Position numbers and translations under genes: made by a program
Source of the DNA: Desemzia sp045528445
Lineage (GTDB): Bacteria > Bacillota > Bacilli > Lactobacillales > Carnobacteriaceae
Direction: 5' to 3'
Assembly (NCBI RefSeq): GCF_045528445.1
Contig: NZ_JBGQQU010000014.1
Coordinates: 3,415 to 67,414, forward strand
DNA length: 64,000 bases
Shown here: in pieces, positions 24,344-33,640 of the stretch
Position numbering within the stretch: the stretch's first letter is position 1
Layout of the letters: every line of letters starts with the position of its first letter
The notes under the pieces: model-generated
Told to the model about the DNA's origin: nothing
The model's input: only the letters and a program-made list of their open reading frames with translations
Database searches by the model: none

Positions 24344-26290
24344 ATGAAATACGAAGATTTAGCAAAAGATATCTTAGAACACGTTGGCGGCAGCGAAAAC
24401 GTAAATAGTCTTCATCACTGTATTACGAGACTTCGTTTCAAATTAAAAGACGAAAGTAAAGCAGATACGGAGTATTTGAAAAAGCAAGAAGGAATTGTAA
24501 CCGTTATTAAAAGTGGTGGTCAATACCAAGTGGTTATTGGAAATCATGTACCTGATGTTTATAATGCAGTTGTTAAAGTGGGAAATTTGAGTGATGGAGG
24601 AGAAGTTCCTGCTGATGAGGAAAAAGGAAATATTTTAAACCAGTTTATTGATATCGTTTCCAAAATTTTCCAACCTATCTTAGGTCCGTTAGCGGCTGCT
24701 GGGATGTTAAAAGGGTTAGCGGCAGTCTTAGTGGCAGCTGGAGTTGCGTCTACTAGTGGAACGTATCTATTGATCCAAGCTGCTGGAGATGGTTTATTCC
24801 ATTTCTTACCGATTTTTCTTGCTTATACGGCAAGTAAACGTTTTGGGTTAACTCACTTTACTGGTATGGCAATAGCAGCTGCGATGCTTTATCCAAGCTT
24901 GGCTGTTCCAACAGATATTGCACCATTGTACACATTATTTGGAGGCACTATTTTTGAATCTCCAATCTATCTGACGTTCTTGGGGCTTCCAGTTATTTTA
25001 ATGAGTTATGCATCTTCCGTCATTCCCATTATTTTAGCCACTTATGTAGGGTCAATTGTTGAAAAGTGGGTAAAACGTGTCATCCCTGATGTAGTGAAAT
25101 TATTCTTAGTACCGTTTTTCACTTTATTGATTGTTGTACCAGCAGCTATTTTGGTCATTGGACCTATCGCGACTTGGTTATCTACATTGGTTGGAGCGAG
25201 CGTTTCAGCTGTTTACAATTTAAGTCCAATTGTGGCAGGAGCTATTATGGGAGGATTTTGGCAAGTACTCGTTATGTTCGGATTGCAATGGGGTCTTGTG
25301 CCAATTGCGATTAACAATATAGCGACAACTGGATTTGATACTTTCCTTGCTACTACTGCTGGAGTTTCATTTGCTCAAGTTGGAGTTATTATCGCCATAT
25401 TATTGAAGACTAAGGAAGCAAAAGTGAAACAATTGAGTATCCCAGCGATTATTTCGGGAATGTTTGGTGTAACAGAGCCAGCTATTTATGGGATTTCGTT
25501 ACCAATGAAAAAACCATTTATATTAAGTTGTATTGCAGGGGGAGTTACGGGTATGTTGGCCGGATTCTTCCAATTAACAAGTTACACAATGGGAGGGTTA
25601 GGAATATTCTTACTTCCGTCAGCTATTGATCCATCTGGTGTCAATAATTTCAATATTGTGGAACTGCTTATAGTTATGGTAGCTGGTTTAGTTTTGGGAT
25701 TCTTATTCGTATACTTTACAAAAATACCTACTTTATATGAAGATACAGTTAGTGAAACAGCAGAAGTATCAGTAAATGATGCATTGGCATCGTCCGTTTC
25801 AGGATCAGCTTCAAAAAACATTGAAAATGCAACACAAAAGGATTTGATCGCTAGCCCCATGACTGGAGAAGCTGTTGAATTAGCTACTATACAAGATGAA
25901 GCTTTTGCAACAGGCGCTTTAGGCAAAGGGATCGCGATTCAACCGATTGATGGAAAAGTATATGCTCCAGCTAATGGAACAATCACTATTTTATTCCCAA
26001 CGCTGCATGCGATTGGAATCACAACAGAAAATGGAACAGAAATTTTGATTCATGTAGGAATGGATACGGTTCAATTAGAAGGAGAAGGTTTCACCTCTCA
26101 TGTGCAACAAGGAGACAAAGTGATTGCAGGGCAATTATTGTTAACTGTCGATTTAGAAGTTATACGGAATAAAGGTTATGAGACCGTCACTCCAGTTATT
26201 GTAACCAACACAAATGATTATATGGATATTTTATCCACCAAAGATACATCACTAACAAATGGAGATTATTTATTGTCGATTGTGGGTTAA
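24344..26290 (+). CDS. bglP: Beta-glucoside PTS enzyme IIBCA
   Basis: This transporter imports and phosphorylates beta-glucosides. The 648 residues hold IIB (about 1-90, with phospho-acceptor Cys26 in HHCITRLRF), IIC (about 105-460, ten or so membrane spans, with GVTEPAIYGISLP) and IIA (about 495-648, with His in GTEILIHVGMDTV). AAAGAGGG precedes the ATG. It is controlled by the RAT/terminator upstream and followed by the phospho-beta-glucosidase gene, with which it forms an operon. Confidence 0.95.
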   Translation: MKYEDLAKDILEHVGGSENVNSLHHCITRLRFKLKDESKADTEYLKKQEGIVTVIKSGGQYQVVIGNHVPDVYNAVVKVGNLSDGGEVPADEEKGNILNQFIDIVSKIFQPILGPLAAAGMLKGLAAVLVAAGVASTSGTYLLIQAAGDGLFHFLPIFLAYTASKRFGLTHFTGMAIAAAMLYPSLAVPTDIAPLYTLFGGTIFESPIYLTFLGLPVILMSYASSVIPIILATYVGSIVEKWVKRVIPDVVKLFLVPFFTLLIVVPAAILVIGPIATWLSTLVGASVSAVYNLSPIVAGAIMGGFWQVLVMFGLQWGLVPIAINNIATTGFDTFLATTAGVSFAQVGVIIAILLKTKEAKVKQLSIPAIISGMFGVTEPAIYGISLPMKKPFILSCIAGGVTGMLAGFFQLTSYTMGGLGIFLLPSAIDPSGVNNFNIVELLIVMVAGLVLGFLFVYFTKIPTLYEDTVSETAEVSVNDALASSVSGSASKNIENATQKDLIASPMTGEAVELATIQDEAFATGALGKGIAIQPIDGKVYAPANGTITILFPTLHAIGITTENGTEILIHVGMDTVQLEGEGFTSHVQQGDKVIAGQLLLTVDLEVIRNKGYETVTPVIVTNTNDYMDILSTKDTSLTNGDYLLSIVG

Positions 26291-26377
26291 TGTGTTTTTT
26301 GATGGAAAGGTTAGTAGAAGAAAGAGGCAGTTCATTAGTGATACAATCAAAAAAAGAGTTCAGAGAGGAAGAATAAA

Positions 26378-27799
26378 ATGATAAAAGAATTTCCGGAAAA
26401 CTTTTTATGGGGTGGCGCAACAGCTGCCAACCAATATGAGGGGGCCTATAATGCAGATGGGAAAGGTCTATCTGTACAAGACGTCACTCCAAAAGGCGGT
26501 TTTGGTTCTATTACGGATGGACCGACTGAAGATAATTTGAAATTAGAAGGTATTGATTTCTACCATCGTTATAAAGAAGATATTGCGTTATTTGCGGAAA
26601 TGGGCTTTAAAGTCTATCGGACTTCAATTGCTTGGTCGCGTATTTTTCCTAATGGAGATGAGAGTGAGCCAAATGAAGCAGGTCTAGCCTTTTATGATAA
26701 AGTTTTCGATGAATTACACAGATATGGTATCGAGCCGTTAGTAACGTTATCTCATTACGAAACACCATTGCACTTGGCAAGAGAATACGATGGTTGGGCA
26801 AACAGAGACTTGGTTGGTTTTTATGAAAAATATGTACGGACTGTATTTAACCGATACAAAGATAAAGTAAAATACTGGCTGACGTTTAACGAGATCAATT
26901 CGGTTTTACATGCGCCATTTATGAGCGGTGGCATTGCTACGCCACCTGAAGAATTGTCTAAGCAAGACTTGTACCAAGCAGTTCACCATGAATTAGTAGC
27001 GAGTGCTTCAGCTACTAAAATTGCCCGGGAAATAAACCCTGAGTTCCTAGTGGGGTGCATGGTTCTGGCTATGCCGACTTATCCAATGACACCAGATCCG
27101 GATGATGTGGTAGCTGCTATGAATGCGGAACGCCAAAATTACTTGTTCTCAGACATTCATGTACGTGGAAGATACCCTGGTTACATCAAGCGCTTCTTCC
27201 GTGACAATGACATTGAGATTCATTTCGAGGCAGGAGATGAAGAATTGTTGGCTGAAAATACCGTTGATTTTATCTCGTTTAGTTATTATATGAGTTCAAC
27301 AGCGGCAGCAGATCCTGAAAAATACAATCAAGGAGAAGGAAACATTCTTGGAGGAATCCTCAATCCTCATTTAGAAGCTTCCGAATGGGGCTGGCAAATT
27401 GACCCTAAAGGATTATATATTGTCTTAAACGAATTTTATGATCGCTATCAAAAACCGTTATTTATTGTGGAAAATGGTCTAGGTGCTGTCGATGAATTGA
27501 TCACAGATGAAAACGGCAATAAAACGGTCAACGATGATTACCGTATCGATTATATGAATGACCATTTAGCACAAGTCGGTGAAGCGATTGAAGACGGCGT
27601 AGAAGTAATGGGATATACTTCTTGGGGCTGTATTGATTTAGTGAGTGCTTCAACTGCAGAGATGAAAAAACGCTATGGCTTTATTTACGTGGATCGTAAT
27701 AATGACGGTACAGGAACATTGGATCGTTACAAGAAGAAAAGTTTCTATTGGTATAAAGATATTATTGAATCAAATGGAGCAAATTTAAGAGCTGAATAA
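26378..27799 (+). CDS. bglA: 6-phospho-beta-glucosidase, GH1
   Basis: The enzyme splits the phosphorylated beta-glucoside delivered by the PTS. It has 473 residues, normal for GH1. The N-terminal signature FLWGGATAANQYEGA, the acid/base glutamate in YWLTFNEIN (about 170) and the nucleophile in LFIVENGLGAVDE (about 370) are present. GAGAGGAAG precedes the ATG. It is the last gene of the licT-bglP-bglA locus and ends at a strong terminator. Confidence 0.95.
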   Translation: MIKEFPENFLWGGATAANQYEGAYNADGKGLSVQDVTPKGGFGSITDGPTEDNLKLEGIDFYHRYKEDIALFAEMGFKVYRTSIAWSRIFPNGDESEPNEAGLAFYDKVFDELHRYGIEPLVTLSHYETPLHLAREYDGWANRDLVGFYEKYVRTVFNRYKDKVKYWLTFNEINSVLHAPFMSGGIATPPEELSKQDLYQAVHHELVASASATKIAREINPEFLVGCMVLAMPTYPMTPDPDDVVAAMNAERQNYLFSDIHVRGRYPGYIKRFFRDNDIEIHFEAGDEELLAENTVDFISFSYYMSSTAAADPEKYNQGEGNILGGILNPHLEASEWGWQIDPKGLYIVLNEFYDRYQKPLFIVENGLGAVDELITDENGNKTVNDDYRIDYMNDHLAQVGEAIEDGVEVMGYTSWGCIDLVSASTAEMKKRYGFIYVDRNNDGTGTLDRYKKKSFYWYKDIIESNGANLRAE

Positions 27800-27806
27800 A
27801 AAATAG

Positions 27807-27847
27807 AAACCAGTTTGCAGATTCCAATCTGCAAACTGGTTTTTTAC
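27807..27847 (+). terminator. Terminator of the bgl operon
   Basis: AAACCAGTTTGCAGAT pairs perfectly with ATCTGCAAACTGGTTT around TCCA, followed by T-run. Confidence 0.93.
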
Positions 27848-27893
27848 TGTAAAAGAAGCTGGTTTTGCTGGTTTATTTTGAAAGCGAAAAAAC

Positions 27894-28087
27894 ATGAAAT
27901 TTAAAAACCCGATTATCAGCGAATTTTATCCAGATCCAAGAATTTGCAGAGTGGAGAATGCGGTTTGTTGTCAAAAGAAGTTGCAGGCGGATTTACAAGG
28001 AACGTTTTTGGTCTATATGTCACAGGAAATGGTGATAGGAGTTTGAATAAGGCTTTTTTCAATTGGTTTGATTATAAGGGTCTCTAA
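27894..28087 (+). pseudogene. GH43 glycosidase (beta-xylosidase type) deletion scar
   Basis: One frame from the ATG at 27894 reads MKFKNPIISEFYPDPRICRVEN, which matches the start of GH43 beta-xylosidases including the DP of the catalytic base motif. Downstream, another frame reads LLSKEVAGGFTRNVFGLYVTGNG and then FFNWFDYKG before a stop, which matches the C-terminal end of the same family. About 450 codons between them are gone. The gene was once next to the bgl operon and is dead. Confidence 0.75.
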
Positions 28088-28245
28088 TTAAAAAAGAGTC
28101 AATTATTTATCATACAAAAAAGCAGGAAGTGGTTTCGCTTACATCGAAAAAGGCCTTGCAATGATTCTCATTTAGAATTAATCTAGATATTAACGCACAT
28201 TTAATGTTGTGAATAAAATTGTTAAAAAAGGAAGAAGTGATACAG

Positions 28246-28950
28246 TTGGAAATAATTAAATTGATCGGTATTGTCATTATTGTTGTTGGTTTTATTTTTA
28301 AATTTGATACCATAGCTGTAGTTTTAGTTGCAGCACTTGCAACAGCTTTAGTTTCAGGAATCTCATTTACAGAATTCCTAACATTATTGGGAGAGGCATT
28401 TGTATCCAATCGGTTAGTAACATTATTTTTACTGACATTGCCAATGATCGGAATGACGGAACGTTTCGGATTGCGTCAACAAGCTGTTAAATTAATTGAA
28501 AGAATCAAAGGTTTGACCCCAGGCCGGATGCTGTCTCTTTATATGGTGATTCGTGAGATGGCTGGTCTGTTCTCTATTCGTATGCAAGGACACACACAAT
28601 TTATTCGTCCTTTAATAGAACCTATGACACAAGCTTCAGCCGAAGCAAAATATGGAGAAGTTAATGAAGAAGATAAAGAACGCATCAAAGCTCGTTCAGC
28701 AGCTACTGAAAACTTCGGAAACTTCTTCGCTCAAAATACGTTTATTGCAGCTTCAGGAGTATTGTTGATTACAGGTACGATGGAATCTTTAGGTTATAAC
28801 ATTTCTGCAGTTGCAGTAGCTCAAGCCTCTTTCCTGATCGCTATTATTGCGTTGGTTCTTGTAGCTGTTTCAAATGTTCTATTTGATAAGAAAATGGCTA
28901 ACAAATATGGGAAGAACCCCACTAAATCATCTAAAAAAGGAGATGAGTAA
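28246..28950 (+). CDS. DUF969 membrane protein
   Basis: I choose the TTG at 28246 (AAAGGAAGAAG 8 bases upstream), since family members begin MEIIKLIGI; this gives 234 residues. It has about six membrane spans (residues 5-50, 65-85, 165-185, 195-215) and a polar loop RMQGHTQFIRPLIEPM. DUF969 and DUF979 occur as a pair next to pyroglutamyl-peptidase, as they do here, and are thought to form a two-part permease, perhaps for pyroglutamate or its peptides. That substrate is inferred from gene order only. Confidence 0.85.
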   Translation: MEIIKLIGIVIIVVGFIFKFDTIAVVLVAALATALVSGISFTEFLTLLGEAFVSNRLVTLFLLTLPMIGMTERFGLRQQAVKLIERIKGLTPGRMLSLYMVIREMAGLFSIRMQGHTQFIRPLIEPMTQASAEAKYGEVNEEDKERIKARSAATENFGNFFAQNTFIAASGVLLITGTMESLGYNISAVAVAQASFLIAIIALVLVAVSNVLFDKKMANKYGKNPTKSSKKGDE

Positions 28951-28953
28951 TCG

Positions 28954-29877
28954 ATGGAAACATTAATCAATAATTTATTGGAATTTTTCTTTATCTTAAC
29001 TGGATTCTTGCTGATCTATACAGCAGGATCAGTATTTATGGATAAAACTCATCCCACAAGATTGGGTACAACTTTATTTTGGCTGCTATTAGGTGTAATA
29101 TTTGCATTAGGGAATTTTATCCCTTATGTTCTTAGTGGGATTATGTTGTTGGTCATCGGAGTATTGACGCTCTTCAAACAAGTTAGGATTGGACACATTC
29201 GTCCTATTGAAGAAGTGGAAGCAGAAAAAGCCAGTGATCGCATTGGAAATATGATTTTCGTTCCGGTTATCGCTTTAGCTGCAATAGCAGTAGGAATCGC
29301 CCAATTTACTCCGCTTGGCGGACAAGTTGGGATCGGTATTGGAGCTGCTGGTTCTTTAGTGATTGGTATGTTCATCACTCAAGCAGGACCAAAAACTGTC
29401 ATGGATGACAGTAATCGTATGATTCAACAAGTAGGAACAACGGGGATCTTACCTCAACTGCTTGCAGCTCTTGGTGTGATCTTTACAGCTGCCGGTGTTG
29501 GTGAAGTGATTGCCGGGGGAATTTCTACTTTCCTTCCAGAAGGAAATCGTTTCTTAGGCGTTGTAGCGTACTGTTTAGGTATGGTTATTTTTACGATGAT
29601 TATGGGAAATGCTTTTGCAGCCTTTACAGTCATCACAGCAGGAATCGGTATTCCGTTTGTGATTGCTCAAGGTGCTGATCCTGTTATCGCTGGAGCTTTA
29701 GCAATGACAGTTGGTTTCTGTGGAACCTTGATTACTCCAATGGCAGCCAACTTTAACGCATTACCAGCAGCCTTATTGGAAATGAAAAATGAAAATGGCG
29801 TTATCAAAGAGCAATCACCAATGGCCATTATCATGATTGTAGTCCACATCGCATTGATGTACTTCTGGGCATTTTAA
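28954..29877 (+). CDS. DUF979 membrane protein
   Basis: The 307-residue protein starts 3 bases after the DUF969 stop, with AAAGGAGATGAG before the ATG. About eight membrane spans alternate with short loops, and the end (GFCGTLITPMAANFNALPAALLEM) is the conserved family motif, reminiscent of ion-transporter-superfamily transporters. It is paired with the DUF969 protein and followed by pcp. Transport function is inferred. Confidence 0.87.
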   Translation: METLINNLLEFFFILTGFLLIYTAGSVFMDKTHPTRLGTTLFWLLLGVIFALGNFIPYVLSGIMLLVIGVLTLFKQVRIGHIRPIEEVEAEKASDRIGNMIFVPVIALAAIAVGIAQFTPLGGQVGIGIGAAGSLVIGMFITQAGPKTVMDDSNRMIQQVGTTGILPQLLAALGVIFTAAGVGEVIAGGISTFLPEGNRFLGVVAYCLGMVIFTMIMGNAFAAFTVITAGIGIPFVIAQGADPVIAGALAMTVGFCGTLITPMAANFNALPAALLEMKNENGVIKEQSPMAIIMIVVHIALMYFWAF

Positions 29878-29878
29878 A

Positions 29879-30140
29879 AACAGGATGCGGAGGTCGCTGT
29901 TCTGGCCCGACAGGAAAATCTATTCTCTTTTTAGAGGACGCTCTTGGTCCTCAAAAAAGAGAATGATTTTACCAAGAGCCAAGCGACCGCAGCTCAACTA
30001 AACAGGATGCGGAGAGGCCTTGGGAACAATGAAGCAAAAACAGGGGATTTTGAATGGGGTGCTTTTTACCCCAATCAGAATTTATCTTTTTTGCAAAATT
30101 GCTAGGCCTCGTAGCTCTACTAAAAACAGGATGCGAAGAG
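29879..30140. repeat. Two tandem palindromic elements of about 122 bp plus a third start
   Basis: AACAGGATGCGGAG or a close variant occurs at 29879, 30001 and 30125. Each unit folds into one long hairpin. In the first, GCGGAGGTCGCT pairs with AGCGACCGC, ATTCTCTTTTT with AAAAAGAGAAT, and GAGGAC with GTCCTC at the tip. In the second, GAGAGGCCT pairs with AGGCCTC, and GCAAAAA with TTTTTGC. Between the units the stems differ in sequence but not in layout. They fill the whole DUF979-pcp gap. Confidence 0.75.
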
Positions 30141-30192
30141 TCTTTATAGTTCAACTTTCAAAAATTAAAGTAAATAGAAAGGATTTTAGAAT

Positions 30193-30840
30193 ATGAAAAT
30201 TTTAGTAACAGGTTTTGACCCATTTGGCGGAGAAAAAATCAATCCAGCTTTAGAAGCTGTAAAAGGATTAGCAGATACAATCAACGGTGCAGAAATCAAA
30301 AAATTAGAGATCCCAACAGTCTTCGGAAAATCGGCTGATGTTGTAAAAGCAGCTATTGAAGATTTTAAACCGGATTATGTATTGAATATTGGACAAGCTG
30401 GAGGAAGATTTGCTATTTCTCCTGAACGTGTAGCAATCAATGTAGATGACGCACGTATTGCCGATAATGAAGGCAATCAACCGATCGATGTGGCCATTAA
30501 AGAAGATGGAGAATCAGCTTACTTTACTCAATTGCCTGTAAAAGCCATGGTAACAGCTATTAAAAAAGCTGGTGTTCCAGGAGAAGTCTCCAATACAGCT
30601 GGAACATTTGTCTGCAACCACATCATGTACCAAGTGCAATACATGACCCAAAAAAACTACCCTGAAATCAAAGGTGGTTTCATCCACGTTCCATTCATCC
30701 CAGAACAAGTTGTGGATAAAGCAGGACAGCCGGCAATGAGCTTATCAGATATGACTAAAGGACTTACAGCAGCCATCGAGGCTATCGTTGAATTTGATGG
30801 CAAAGCAGACTTGAAACAAGTTGGCGGAGCGATTCACTAA
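30193..30840 (+). CDS. pcp: Pyroglutamyl-peptidase I
   Basis: This cysteine peptidase removes N-terminal pyroglutamate from peptides. The 215 residues have the normal length and the catalytic set Glu78 (SPERVAINVDDAR), Cys141 (NTAGTFVCNHIMY) and His165 (GGFIHVPFIPEQV). GAAAGGATTTT precedes the ATG. It follows DUF969-DUF979, separated by repeated palindromes that may reduce read-through. Confidence 0.96.
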   Translation: MKILVTGFDPFGGEKINPALEAVKGLADTINGAEIKKLEIPTVFGKSADVVKAAIEDFKPDYVLNIGQAGGRFAISPERVAINVDDARIADNEGNQPIDVAIKEDGESAYFTQLPVKAMVTAIKKAGVPGEVSNTAGTFVCNHIMYQVQYMTQKNYPEIKGGFIHVPFIPEQVVDKAGQPAMSLSDMTKGLTAAIEAIVEFDGKADLKQVGGAIH

Positions 30841-30859
30841 GAGAACACTACAAGTTTTT

Positions 30860-30910
30860 AGAACCACCTCCACATTTTTCTAACAAATGTGGAAGTGGTT
30901 CTTTAGTTTT
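30860..30910 (+). terminator. Terminator after pcp
   Basis: AGAACCAC and CCACATTT pair with AAATGTGG and GTGGTTCT across a short loop; T-rich tail. Confidence 0.85.
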
Positions 30911-31059
30911 AATGTACTGGTTAAAACCTAATAGAATTAAAGCCCTTAGCGATTCTAAAACAGTTGACGTTAGTAAGTAAAAACTAATTTTCTTCGTTAA
31001 AAGCTGCTCGAAGTAGGACATCAATGAGTCTGAGACAGCCAATAGCACTGTTGTTTTTG

Positions 31060-31270
31060 TTTATTCTTCAAGTGAGGCTTCATTTTATGTTCACTTGAAG
31101 AATAAATACCGTTTACTAGTCAAGTGAGAACTTAATTGAACGCCACTTGATAAATAAGTCCAGTTTATTCTTCAAGTCGCGAATCATTCACTTCTCACTT
31201 GAAGAATAAACTTTGTTTACTCCTCAAACAAAAGTCTTTATTCAATGTGAATAGAGACTTCCGTTTGAGG
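31060..31270. repeat. Series of AT-rich palindromes
   Basis: Four hairpins follow one another. 31060-31074 pairs with 31092-31106 (TTTATTCTTCAAGTG, 15 bp, perfect). CAAGTGA/CACTTG pairs around 31120-31150. 31164-31177 pairs with 31197-31210 (14 bp, nearly the same arms as the first). CCTCAAAC pairs with GTTTGAGG (31222/31263), with an inner AAGTCT/AGACTT helix. They are joined by short GTTTACT-like connectors. The rest of 30911-31600 has no supported gene. Confidence 0.65.
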
Positions 31271-31274
31271 AAGC

Positions 31275-31603
31275 CAGTAAATTGTATGACCATGTTCGAA
31301 CAAAAGCAAATTGGCTGGTTGAAATCCGGTTAAACACCGAACTCAAACCAGCCAATCAGCTGCATAATAAAAAAACACACTTTTAAGGGGACAGCACCAA
31401 GTTTTTCCCACAGCTTTCCATGAGCAATCTCATAGGGCAAAGGAAATTACTTTATTAACGCTAGAAAATGAAGAACTCTCTTAGCAGAGGAAGACCTTTT
31501 AAAATCTTTTTACAACATGAGCTGGGTACTACAGATAAGGCTGTCTAAAAAAGTTGGAATCCGGTTAGACTAATCCGGTTAGAAAAGTCATTAACTTATA
31601 CTA
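31275..31603. other. Non-coding stretch with possible mobile-element debris
   Basis: No gene is supported. GGCTGGTT (about 31313) pairs with AACCAGCC (about 31352). TTAAGGGGACAGCACCA at about 31383 resembles insertion-sequence ends, but no transposase is left. TCCGGTTAGA is repeated at about 31560 and 31575. Confidence 0.3.
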
Positions 31604-31855
31604 TTATTCTTCGGGCAAATGCCTAATTTGAGTAATCAGTTTTTGTTCAACTGGGCTTAACTTTGAATTGAAAAATTCAGAAAGGGCTACGCCTAAAACT
31701 TTACAAATATGTGTGAGTGTTTTTAGGGACAATTTCGTTGTATTGTTTTCGATCGCTGAAACAAAAGACGGAGAAACAGCGATTTGTTCTGATAATTCCT
31801 TTGTTGTCATACCACTTAATTTTCGTAGTTCTTGAATTCTGTGTCCTATATCCAT
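31604..31855 (-). CDS. Small XRE-type HTH regulator
   Basis: The ATG at 31855 follows GAAGGAGG, which selects it over one 21 bases upstream. The 83-residue protein is essentially one Xre HTH (MDIGHRIQELRKLSGMTTKELSEQIAVSPS..., recognition helix around 27-40) with a short C-terminal tail. It is separated from the SulP gene by a shared intergenic region and could regulate that gene or itself. Its target is unknown. Confidence 0.8.
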   Translation of the reverse strand: MDIGHRIQELRKLSGMTTKELSEQIAVSPSFVSAIENNTTKLSLKTLTHICKVLGVALSEFFNSKLSPVEQKLITQIRHLPEE

Positions 31856-32044
31856 TTTATCCTCCTTCATCTTCATATAGAAAGCTTTCTTTAAGCGTCG
31901 AGACCTATTTTAGTTGGCATTACAGCATAAAGAAACCTATGAGTTGTTTTGTAAACCTATAGATAAATTTTTATTTTATTATTTTCATCTACATGTTAAT
32001 ATTATTCGATATGAGTTTTTAAGAATTTGAAGAGGACGGTATTT

Positions 32045-33478
32045 ATGCAAAAGTATAAAAAAGAATGGTTTGGTAATGTTAAAGGGGATATTTTAGCGGG
32101 AATTGTCGTTTGTTTAGCTTTATTCCCCGAAGTCATCGGCTTCATGTTGGTTGCGGGTGTAGAGCCCATTGTCGGGGTCTATGCAACCTTCTTTATTACA
32201 GCTGCTGCTGCATTCTTCGGTGGTCGGCCAGGGATGATTTCAGCTGCTGCAGGGTCAGTTGCATTAGTGTTGGCTCATTTAGTTGCTGAGTATGGGGTAG
32301 AATACCTTTTTGCTGCAACTATTTTAGCCGGAATTATACAGCTTGTATTAGGTTTGTTTAAGGTAGGAGAACTAATGCGCTACATTCCTAAGCCTGTTAT
32401 GCTTGGTTTTGTAAATGCTTTAGGGATCATGATGTTCTTGTCTCAGTTGGATCATTTCAAAGGAGGCCCCATCTTACTAGTACTTGGAGTGATTGGGATT
32501 GCTATTATATTTTTAGCTCCTAAACTAACGAAAAAAATTCCTGCACCTATTATTTCAATTGTAGTCATTACAGCTCTCGTACTAGGATTGGATTTGAATG
32601 CACAATTATTAGGTGATCTAGGGTCTATTTCAAGTGAGGTGCCTAAATTTGGTATTCCAAGTGTGCCAATAAATGTAGAAACAGTGAGAATCATTTTACC
32701 AACTGCACTTTCGGTAGCTATTGTCGGTTTAGTAGAATCTTTATTGACCGCACAATTAGTAGATGAAATGACAAATGAACCAAGTGATAAAAACCGTGAG
32801 TCTATGAGTCAAGGGATTGGAAATATGCTATCTGGTTTCTTTGGTGGTATTGCTGGATGCGGTATGATCGGTCAAACCATTATTAACCTTAATTATGGTG
32901 GGATTGGTCGTTTAGCTACTTTCTTGTCTGGTTTTTTCATGTTGATGTCCGTAGTCTTATTCAATGAAGTAGTGTCAGACATTCCAGTAGTAGCCTTGGC
33001 AACGGTAATGGTAGTCGTAGCTTTTGAAACCATTGACTGGAGATCGATTAAACGTTTGACTGTTATGCCCAAAGATGACAGTTTGGTTATGATTTTAACC
33101 GTGGCGATTGTATTAATTACACATAATTTAGCCTATGGTGTAGTTGCTGGAACCTTAGTCAGTGCTGTCTTTGCAGCCTTTAAAATGACGCATCTTCAAG
33201 TAGAAAAAGGTACAGAACAAGATGAGTATCATTATAAGGCACACGGGCATCTTTATTTCGCATCAGCGGAGAAGTTTTTAGATTTTTTTGTCCGTGACTT
33301 TGACCATGAAGGTGAATTAATTATCGATGTTAGTGCCATGACTTTATGGGATTCAACAGCTGTCGAAGCGATTGATAAATTAATCAGTAAAAACAAAGAA
33401 TCCGGTGTAACTTTTATTAATGCGGATAATCAAAGCAAAAAATTATTTCAGAAGAATTCTACTCATAAGATGAAATAG
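32045..33478 (+). CDS. SulP (SLC26) family anion transporter with STAS domain
   Basis: GAAGAGGAC stands before the ATG at 32045; the product has 477 residues. Residues about 20-385 contain 10-14 spans with family motifs (PEVIGFMLVAGVEPIVGVYATF, GGRPGMISAAAGSVALV, GIAGCGMIGQT). Residues about 395-477 are a STAS domain (LIIDVSAMTLWDSTAVEAID). Members exchange sulfate, bicarbonate or other anions. It stands alone after an XRE gene. The substrate is not assignable by eye. Confidence 0.9.
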   Translation: MQKYKKEWFGNVKGDILAGIVVCLALFPEVIGFMLVAGVEPIVGVYATFFITAAAAFFGGRPGMISAAAGSVALVLAHLVAEYGVEYLFAATILAGIIQLVLGLFKVGELMRYIPKPVMLGFVNALGIMMFLSQLDHFKGGPILLVLGVIGIAIIFLAPKLTKKIPAPIISIVVITALVLGLDLNAQLLGDLGSISSEVPKFGIPSVPINVETVRIILPTALSVAIVGLVESLLTAQLVDEMTNEPSDKNRESMSQGIGNMLSGFFGGIAGCGMIGQTIINLNYGGIGRLATFLSGFFMLMSVVLFNEVVSDIPVVALATVMVVVAFETIDWRSIKRLTVMPKDDSLVMILTVAIVLITHNLAYGVVAGTLVSAVFAAFKMTHLQVEKGTEQDEYHYKAHGHLYFASAEKFLDFFVRDFDHEGELIIDVSAMTLWDSTAVEAIDKLISKNKESGVTFINADNQSKKLFQKNSTHKMK

Positions 33479-33640
33479 TATTAGAGATAGGACCTCTGCA
33501 AAGGGATCTTTTTTATCTTATCATCAGTGATATATTTAGTAGAATCAAGTAGTTGAACTGAATTTAAACTAGTATTAGGTATAATAATGAAGTATAGTGT
33601 ACGAAAATAGGAACAGAATCAGATGACTGAGAGGGACAAC

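Noticed and set aside
28159..28174. AATGATTCTCATT resembling a Fur box upstream of DUF969
   Set aside because: The core matches well but only 12 of 19 consensus positions agree, no promoter geometry supports it, and the operon has no link to iron.
30848..31048. Minus-strand ORF of 66 codons after pcp
   Set aside because: It overlaps the pcp terminator, lacks a ribosome site and shows no protein-like conservation signals.
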